From contig JAUGWO010000201.1 in NCBI GenBank assembly GCA_049724395.1, positions 1 through 64,000 on the forward strand: 64,000 bases of DNA, given 5' to 3'. Below the pieces are notes generated by a model that was not told where the DNA came from, made no database searches, and saw only the letters and a program-made list of their open reading frames with translations. The position numbers and the translations under genes are program-made. Every line of letters starts with the position of its first letter. Positions within the stretch are counted from its first letter, which is position 1. This document shows, in pieces, positions 57,081-64,000 of this stretch. Source of the DNA: Spongospora subterranea f. sp. subterranea (taxonomy: Eukaryota > Endomyxa: Phytomyxea > Phytomyxea > Plasmodiophorida).

Positions 57081-59132
57081 TCATTTGCAACAATTCAAAA
57101 GCGAATACGCCAGATTCTGTATATCCTCATCGTAACCAATAATTGCACCCTCAATGTTCGCATTACTGAAAACAGGGCAGTGGGAAGGGTTCTTTTTGTG
57201 CCTGTTTTTATAATTTTCAAGCATATGACTGAGCAGACACATGACCAGAAAGTATCTAAAGAACGTTCACTATTGGAAAATATATCTGATGATCCAGCTA
57301 ACCCATCGTCATTAGATCTCCAGTCGGGTGGCCTGATGGCGATATCAAGAGCCGTTTGACCATGAATGTTCTGAATGGCGATGCAGGAAGGATCGGCCTT
57401 TTCTAGAAGTACCATGACCATTTTACCTCTACAAAAAATCAGTATTTGGATTTATCGTTGATGACCCATCCAACCTATTGCGTCCAAGGTCCTCATAAAG
57501 ATCCGCGGCGACATGAAGAGCAGTTGCACCATAGAAGTTCCGAAATTTGATATACTGTTTGATATACTCTTGATCGGCGTTCTCCAACATACGCGCTACA
57601 AGGTCAATCCTAAACACAATCACATTATGGACTGATATATTTATCTGGAACTGACTTACATATTGTTCTCAACAGCACGATGAAGCGGTGTCCGACGATC
57701 TGATTCCTTGAAATCAGTTATATCAGCTTTATAATCCAATAACACGTTGGCAATGTTCAGTCTGAACCGATAAATCAGCTGATATTCACATCATCATTGA
57801 ACCCTAAAAAAACCACAGGGAGGACATACCTTCGGAACCAAACCGCCAAACTAAACGCAGACAATGAATCTTGCCCTTTGGCATTCATAAGATCATTGGT
57901 CATCTGTGGATGTTCAAGTATCGTACGAACAACACCAATCCTGAAATGTTTTTCAGTCAAAACGAGACGGCTGGCGTATTTTCTGACAAACAAATGGACA
58001 CACTCATCGGTCTGAGCAGCGATGTGAATTAGAGCGTTTTTAGCACGGTTCAATATTGTCGGATCAGCTCCCTTCTCTAACAAGAACTTCACCGTTTCCC
58101 TGTTGTTGGAAAATTTAACAATGGGTTGATGCTAACACATCGAAGTTACTAACCAGTTTTTGCAATGAGCAGCCACCATCACAATTGTATCTCCATAAAT
58201 ATTTTGAGCATTGATTATTCGGTCGTACATTGTTTCGGAGCTACAATAACCAGGACTCATTGATCAGATTTATAGAGCTGCTGTTAATTTACGATCTTTC
58301 CATAGATGTACTTGACCCAATATATTTGAAAACACGTTGCATAACAGCCAAACTAATTGCAAAAGAAATCAATTGAAATTAACGATTGCCAAACACATTA
58401 AATGCCAAATACGAGGATGCTCTCGCTGCACTAAACAAGGGAGACTCTTTCGTGTCGTTTTCTATGCTGATGGCCCCAGGATACTTCTGACATATGAAAT
58501 CGATAACTTTGATCCTGTTGGCACTTAAAGTGTTGAAGTTATTTGACGATTCGAGCAACATTACAGTTTGTTGTGAACAGCGAAGTGCAATACTGTATTT
58601 CTACTGCCCACAATAGGATGTATTGAGAAATCGGCGTCATTTTTCAACAAGAAAAGGGCAATTTTTTCACTATAGACATTATAAGTATTGTTTTTAAGAA
58701 TAATAGGAAGAAACACGTGAAACTACAAAATGGAAGGTTGCACATTTGGAGAGGCAGAGCATGAGGCATCTGACAAGACAACATCTTACTTTGCATTGAA
58801 AACTGCTAGGAATAATGCTGTCTCGCCGTTTCCATCAACGGCGTTGATATCTTGTGCCGATTTCGAAATTAGTTGGACAACGACATCGAAACTGAGAGGG
58901 TCAGCCATCAGCAATGTAAAGTATAAAGAAAACTTACTCTTCCATCAGCGCCGCCATATGAAGTGCCGTTCGGCCATGGCAATCGACATTGGTTCTATCA
59001 TTTCAGATGATGAGAGGTGTTTCTTTGTCCATTGATCACGATGAACCCTTACCCCCCAGCTGATGTTTTAGTGAAAATCAGCATTATGATCATGAACATG
59101 ATAACCAAATCTGGACGCAATCGACAAAACAT
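57081..59132 (-). CDS. Secreted ankyrin-repeat protein 2, about 11 exons
   Basis: The minus-strand ATG at 59132 opens a signal peptide M-F-C-R-L-R-P-D-L-V-I-M-F-M-I-I-M-L..., ending T-S-A-G before a GTAAGG donor at about 59052. Successive short exons encode ankyrin repeats: CHGRTALHMAALMEE, INAVDGNGETALFLAV, then about 58600, 58530-58380, 58250-58150, 58100-57830, 57770-57660, 57609-57430 (FYGATALHVAADLY) and 57420-57310 (IHGQTALDIAIRP). The gene ends ...DEDIQNLAYSLLNCC with stop TGA at 57081-57083. Introns are about 45-60 bp. The intron at 57610-57659 is similar in sequence to the introns at 26599, 26927 and 27245 of ankyrin gene 1, so the genes are paralogues. Repeats in the middle are divergent, and a few exon joins are uncertain. 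Confidence 0.62.
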
Positions 59133-59350
59133 CCTCACGAGAATGCTGAACAGCGCTAATACAGAAATGAGGCAATCGACGGGCCTTCACACTAGCAACA
59201 GGATTAACTGCGCTCGGCATTCGACTATACTTGTACTACCACTGTGACCGGCCTGTTCCCGTCCACCGCGCGCGGTTGGAATGACTGCGACACACATTTT
59301 AAGTTGCGTGTACAACATGCAACATTCGGTCCTTGTAGACTTGCGAAAAC

Positions 59351-59378
59351 TCATGAGTCGAGTCGACTCGACTCATGA
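59351..59378. repeat. Perfect 28-bp palindrome
   Basis: Both arms begin TCATGAGTCGAGTC and meet at GTCGAC with no loop. It lies about 38 bp before the left end of the mariner element. It may be a cruciform, a recombination footprint or a binding site for a dimeric protein. Confidence 0.85.
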
Positions 59379-59415
59379 ACCTGGAAGCTGCGGTAAGTTT
59401 TGGTGGACAGTAGTG

Positions 59416-60396
59416 TACTCCCTCCATTCCAAAATAAGTGTCGGATTGCTTCAAAAACCCGAAATTAAGCTCATTTTTTGTCAAATACGGATAATTTTTT
59501 TTTCTGTCCTTGAAATGTTGCATACGTCAAATCAATGGATTTTTTAATTGAGAACATGGAATTCCTTTACGCCAAAGCTTGGCACATTTGAATCTCTATA
59601 GTCTATGGGGAACAATAATAGAATTGGTGAGTGAACAACGTTACGCAGCAGTGATGATAATGATCTCATTACATTATGGAATCGATTGTCATGAACCTGT
59701 CAACTTTGACTATTCATGGGAGCAAATCTCAGCAAGAGATGAATGCTGTCAGCAGTGCTTCCGATGCAAAATTTGTGCATGTGGAGGGTGACGATCCCGC
59801 GGCTCCAGTACACGATTCAGTCTCCTCAGGTTCAAGGCCAAATTTGACGAATGACGCCCGCCAGATGATTTACGAACAACTTCTAATGGAAAGCGTTAAC
59901 GGAAAATTGAAACGAGGATCCATCAAGGGCTATCTGATCAACTGCAAATCAATCGGCGTACGATCGAAAGGGTGTGGAACAGGCATAAGGAATCGTAAAA
60001 GCAGGCACTCAAACGAACGTTTTGTCAAGAAAAAAAGGACACGTTGGGAGAAAAAAACTGTGTTTAGACCAGGATAAGGTTAGAGAGGTGCCGTTAGAAC
60101 AGCGCCCAACATTGGCTACATTGGCAACAGCAATGAATATGTCTATTGGAACGTTGTTCCGCCGTTTCAGGGACGGTGAGCTCAGAAAACACACAAACAA
60201 GTTGAAACCAAAGCTTTACCCGGTCAATAAGATTGAAAGGGTCCGGTTTTGTTTGGACCATCTTCAAATCAAAAGTCTGGCAGACGAGAGTGCAACATTT
60301 TCGCCAATGTACGATATCATCCAGGTGGATGAAAAATGGTTTTATATAACTCAGGATGCCCGAAGATATTATCTTGTTCCGGCAGAAGAAGATTGC
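59416..60396 (+). mobile_element. Tc1/mariner element (plant/oomycete MLE type), 5' part
   Basis: The left end is a TA followed by CTCCCTCCATTCCAAAATAA at 59418 on, the terminal inverted repeat known from Stowaway/MLE elements of plants. A transposase follows. An amino part at about 59860-60000 (NDARQMIYEQLLMESVNGKL) is followed, in another frame from about 60022, by R-R-F-R-D-G-E-L-R-K-H-T, F-C-L-D-H-L and V-D-E-K-W-F-Y-I-T, which holds the first catalytic Asp. The sequence stops abruptly at about 60396, where a family-C gypsy sequence begins, so the second and third catalytic Asp and the right end are missing here. Frame changes upstream show it is inactive. Confidence 0.82.
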
Positions 60397-61166
60397 AAGT
60401 ACATCCACAGCGCCACCCTGAGGTCGATTCTGGGTCCGACTCCATGATGGGTCGACTCGTTCAGAACCACCGGCGGCCCGTAAACTGGATGAGTCGGAAC
60501 GAACACGCCGCCGGGAACACAATTTGTGCAGATATTGTGGAGATGCTGGCCATCCTACCGTAGCCTGCCCCCTATTGACGAACCGAAACCGTTTTTCATC
60601 CAATACATCTCCATTTTCGACCTATAATGCTGAGCCACCTCTCCGATTAGCATCGTCATGTATGGATAACTCGTGCGAGACATTATTCAGTTCCCTTATT
60701 ACGGTCTCATGGCACCAATCCCAATCCACCCAACTACATTGTTTAATCGACAGTGGTGCGTCCTCTGCTTTTATCGACGCCACATTTGCCGAACGAAACA
60801 GCATCCCGCTCGTCCGACTTCCTAGACCGTTATCTGTTGAAGTTATCGATGGTCGCAGACTCTCTTCTATTACCCATCGAACATTGCCACTACGACTAGA
60901 GATCTCGGGCATCAAATCATGCACCAGTCTTTATGTCATTGAACGGGCTTACTATCCCATTATACTGGGGATGTCATGGCTTCACGAACTAAACCCACAG
61001 ATTGATTGGAAGGCCCGTACAATCACCCCACGCCTTCCTATTACCGACAAGAGTGCCCACCTGTATACCGAATGCCCATGGCAGCACAATATATATTCGG
61101 CAACAATGACATCGAAAGCGAATGCAGCTTTTTCAACGGATATCGAACTCCCCCACAAGTGTGGCG
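60397..61166 (+). mobile_element. Family C gypsy fossil, gag-protease piece
   Basis: Plus-strand copy of the gag knuckle and protease of family C, nearly identical to 12740-13470 (minus). It includes L-I-D-S-G-A-S-S-A-F-I-D. It starts inside the mariner transposase, with TGCAAGT common to both at the junction. It ends where ankyrin-like sequence begins. It is probably the same insertion as the inverted piece at 61556-63350. Confidence 0.85.
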
Positions 61167-61204
61167 TCACAATCAGTTCCGGGAATCTAATCAATGAATC
61201 TTAA

Positions 61205-61520
61205 TTACGGTGGGGTCAGGACGATCATCGGACGCGCTATCAAAGCTCGATATTCAAATGGCAAGACACCTGTGCTGGTGCGGCTGATCTCAGCCACCAG
61301 TTTAGCGCCATATCTATTGTAGTTGACATCAGTTTATAAATAGGGTTTTCCTTCAAAAAGGATTTGGTGATGTTATTGCAGAATGCTGATCCGAAGATAG
61401 GAAACCGATATGGAGATACTCTACTTTACAGGGCCTTTAAAAGTGGCATCTATGGCGCCACTCCTGTTTGCCGATTTGTATCATGACTTAGTAGGATTTA
61501 CAGGATCAAGGTTATCAATT
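61205..61520 (+). pseudogene. Ankyrin gene 3 fragment (plus orientation)
   Basis: Frame GGVRTIIGRAIKARYSNGK at about 61207-61270 resembles the VVRTILEHP / VVRAILSDG exons of ankyrin genes 2 and 1. After a candidate intron ending AATAG near 61345, DLVMLLQNADPKIGNRYGD is an ankyrin repeat. It has no start or end and is flanked on both sides by pieces of one gypsy family. Its orientation is opposite to the related sequence at 63440-64000. Confidence 0.5.
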
Positions 61521-61555
61521 TCATCAGTCGGAAACACCTAACGGCATTCAACTGA

Positions 61556-63350
61556 AACAAACTATTGCCTTGAGGAACATCCGAACTTCATTGATGTGGT
61601 TTACTCGTTCATCGGCCGATGGGAGAGTCGCAACTGAACACGATGTGGCGTCGTCGAAACGGGGGTGAGAACCATAGACCGCATAAAATGGCGTCATCTT
61701 TGTCGCCGAATGTTCTGCGTTATTGTAAGCGAATTCAGCAACTGGTAACGAGTCCACCCAGTTGTTTTGTTGGAAATTAATGTAACAGCGTAAGTACTGT
61801 TCCAACACTTGATTTAGTGTTTCTGTCTGCCCATCCGTCTGGGGGTGTCGCGATCAGGACAGTTTGCGATCAATCTTGAAGCGAGCCAACAGGTGTTTCC
61901 AGAATTTCGAGACGAACTGGGGTCCGCGATCGGAAATGATCTCGTCGGGCAACCCATGTAATTTGAAAACATTTGTCAAGAACAACTCGGCGGGACCTGC
62001 CCCATTTATCGATTCGGTGCATGGAATAATAAAATGGCTCATTTTGGAGAAACGATCTACCACCATCAGGATAGAATCGTGACCCCGAGACTTCGGCAAT
62101 TTAACAATGAAGTCCATGGTAATCGAGCGCCAAATGTCCTCTGCGATCGGTAAAGGGCAGAGTAGACCGTGCGGTTGATGGCGACTGGACTTTGCTCTAG
62201 CACATGTGTCACAGGAGATAACATACCTTTTAATATACTTGGACATTCCATGCCACCAGTAGGTACGTCGAACTGAGCTAAGTGTCTTAGAAATACAGAA
62301 ATGACCACTCGCTGGGGCATCGTCACGTGCCTTCAATATGTTCAGTTTGCAATCTTCTCCCACCACTACCAGCGATTTCTCGTTGTAGAGGATTCCGTTG
62401 TCGATTCGAAAACTTGTCACAGAAAGCCTTGAAATGATATTCTGGACGAAGGTGTCCGACTGCTGTTAAGTTTGATACGCTCCTCGATGGATTGAGAAGG
62501 GTTAATCATCGTGGCACATAATGTAGCTGCAGGAGTAGGTAAGAGCTGATCCGGTTGAAGTGTAGATCTTCGATTCACGATGAACTTCCTGTAGAAGTTA
62601 GCAAAGCCTAGGAAACTTTGGACGTCCTTGACTGTTGAAGGTGTGTCGCCCAATCGAGGATAGTCTCCACCTTACTTGGGTCCATCTTGATGCTGCTGTC
62701 GGTGACCAGATACCCGAGGAATTCGACATCCTGAGCGTCGAGCACGCAATTTTCAAGTTTTGCAAATAAACCAGCTGAACGCAACTTGGTAAGTACTAAT
62801 CGAACATTAACGTCGTGCTGCAGCGCGCTCTCCGAGTAGATCAAAATGTCGTCGAGGTAAACAACCACAAATTTGTCGAAGTATTCACGGAGGACGTCGT
62901 TCATAAACCTCTGAAAATAACCGGGAGCGTTCATTAGACCAAAAGGCATTACCGTATGCTCGAAATTTCCATATTTGCAGCACCATGCGGGCTTCCACTC
63001 GTCGCCGTCCTTGATTTGGAGGAGATTGTAAGCGCCTCGTAGATCGATCTTCGTGAAGATTTTGGCAGAAGACAGTTGGGCCAAAACATTTTGGATAGCA
63101 GGAATCGGATAAGGCTCCTTCTTGGTTATATTGTTGACATCGCGGTAGTCGACGCACAGTCGGAGGCTGTTGGAGTGGCGAATGAATCCTTTCTTGAGGT
63201 TGTCTTCGATGTACTGACGCAAAACCTTTTGTTCGGTCTGGCCGAGTTTGTAGACCTTCCTGTATGGCAGCGGGCCAGTCTCCTCCTCAAAGTTGATGGC
63301 GCAATCGTGTGCGATGTGGGGGCAGTTGGTCAGCGTTTTTCTTCTCGAAC
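61556..63350 (-). mobile_element. Family C gypsy fossil, RT-integrase piece
   Basis: Minus-strand reverse transcriptase (about 62610-63230, V-V-V-Y-L-D-D-I-L-I-Y), a short RNase H remnant and integrase (about 61560-62420, SDRGPQFVSKFW). It is nearly identical to the copy at 10350-12710 but shorter and broken. Its upstream edge at 63350 corresponds almost exactly to the point where the plus-strand piece at 60397-61166 stops. Confidence 0.85.
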
Positions 63351-63439
63351 CTTACGATTTCATTTCGGTACCTCTAGTGATAGACTCAGCATCATCAGCT
63401 GCAGTATAAGGGTAACCAACATATCTCAGAACATCTTCG

Positions 63440-64000
63440 ACACCTGCCACCCTGATTGCAACAAAAAACAATCGAAAATTCGTCAGTTCAACACATTAAA
63501 TGTCAAATACGATTGTGATCTTACTGCACTAAAGAAAGGGGTTTCTCCCCTCTCAGATTTGGCGTTCAAAGCAGCGAAATAGCCTTTATAGTGAAATTGA
63601 TAACTTTGTGTCTGTAAATTCTGCTCAATTGTAAATCAGTTCGTCAAGCAGGATTGACGAAATACATAAATTCAACTTTCTGCACCTTTCAATAACAGAA
63701 ATATCAACACATCTCTTTTGATTGAAAACTTATCAATGCACCTTCAACTCATCAGTAAACATTAACCCGGTTTTTGAGACCAAACACCACCATCACAGGT
63801 GTATATCAATGAAGTTTTTGAGCATCGATGATGTGGCCCATATTGGTCCTGGCGCGCCGCCGTAAACAGAATTCATTGATCAGATCTACAGCTGCTTTTA
63901 CTCAGGATTCGTCCTCGTCAATATCAAGCGTTATCGAATCACCGTTACCGTACTCAACAAAATAATCAACATTTCAGATTTTCAAATGTGATTCTGTTAA
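63440..64000 (-). pseudogene. Ankyrin gene 3 fragment (minus orientation), runs off the window
   Basis: 63480-63620 resembles 58380-58530 of ankyrin gene 2 (shared CACATTAAATG.CAAATACGA and TGCACTAAA). 63760-63900 resembles 58150-58290 (shared CCACCATCACA and TCATTGATCAGAT.TA). Both are in the same orientation as gene 2, but the order of the two blocks differs. Coding frames are poor, so it is either decayed or its exons cannot be placed from this end alone. Confidence 0.45.

Noticed and set aside
60094-60603. Minus-strand 169-codon frame
   Set aside because: Antisense to the mariner transposase and the gypsy gag; it crosses the junction of two elements, so it cannot be an old gene.
1-64000. 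tRNA, rRNA genes or CRISPR arrays
   Set aside because: No cloverleaf, rRNA core sequence or regularly spaced direct repeats were seen by eye. The only pol III-like box is in the SINE-like repeat.

Overview
This is eukaryotic nuclear DNA from a small-genome, probably unicellular organism. Host genes carry many GT-AG introns, mostly 47-81 bp long. The spliced frames I could follow divide cleanly by three: ICME-type esterase, rhomboid, UTP13, VTT protein and ankyrin gene 1. The mobile elements are of kinds seen in protists, plants and oomycetes: chromodomain Ty3/gypsy elements whose reverse transcriptases read xIDD, a mariner with Stowaway-type ends, and a Mutator-like element. I cannot name the species or settle its phylum. 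Several genes begin with signal peptides, and ankyrin genes are multiplied, which would fit a parasite or host-associated protist (inference).

Layout. 1-715: tail of a LINE. 704-16564: a stack of Ty3/gypsy fossils, namely one plus-strand copy and then a minus-strand chromodomain element bounded by 171-bp LTRs (4117-4287 and 14954-16564). That element contains two further minus-strand gypsy copies, and its right LTR is split by a foldback element with 140-bp inverted ends. 16565-25450: a repeat-rich zone with two single-exon genes for secreted proteins (17052-17753 +, 22633-23367 -), a three-copy dispersed repeat, a two-copy SINE-like repeat and another gypsy fossil. 25564-27665: an 11-exon secreted ankyrin gene.

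27666-54000 is the gene-rich core. It holds a VTT-domain (TVP38/TMEM64-like) membrane protein, a roughly 10-kb Sfi1-like centrin-binding gene, a single-pass Ser/Thr-rich membrane protein, a possible RPA/DDIAS-like OB-fold gene (minus), a decayed MULE transposase (minus), the SSU processome protein UTP13/TBL3, a PARL/Pcp1-type mitochondrial rhomboid protease, and an isoprenylcysteine alpha-carbonyl methylesterase (ICME).

54300-64000: a gypsy gag-pro fossil, a second secreted ankyrin gene (minus, 57081-59132), a mariner cut by a gypsy insertion, and pieces of a third ankyrin gene. The two oppositely oriented halves of that gypsy copy and the flipped ankyrin exons together point to a local inversion of about 2.2 kb.

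The core genes are unrelated housekeeping functions (ribosome biogenesis, mitochondrial proteolysis, prenyl-protein demethylation, centrosome structure) and show no operon-like logic. The most notable novelty is the ankyrin family. It grows by duplicating exon-intron units: intron sequences are recognisably homologous within one gene and between genes 30 kb apart on opposite strands.
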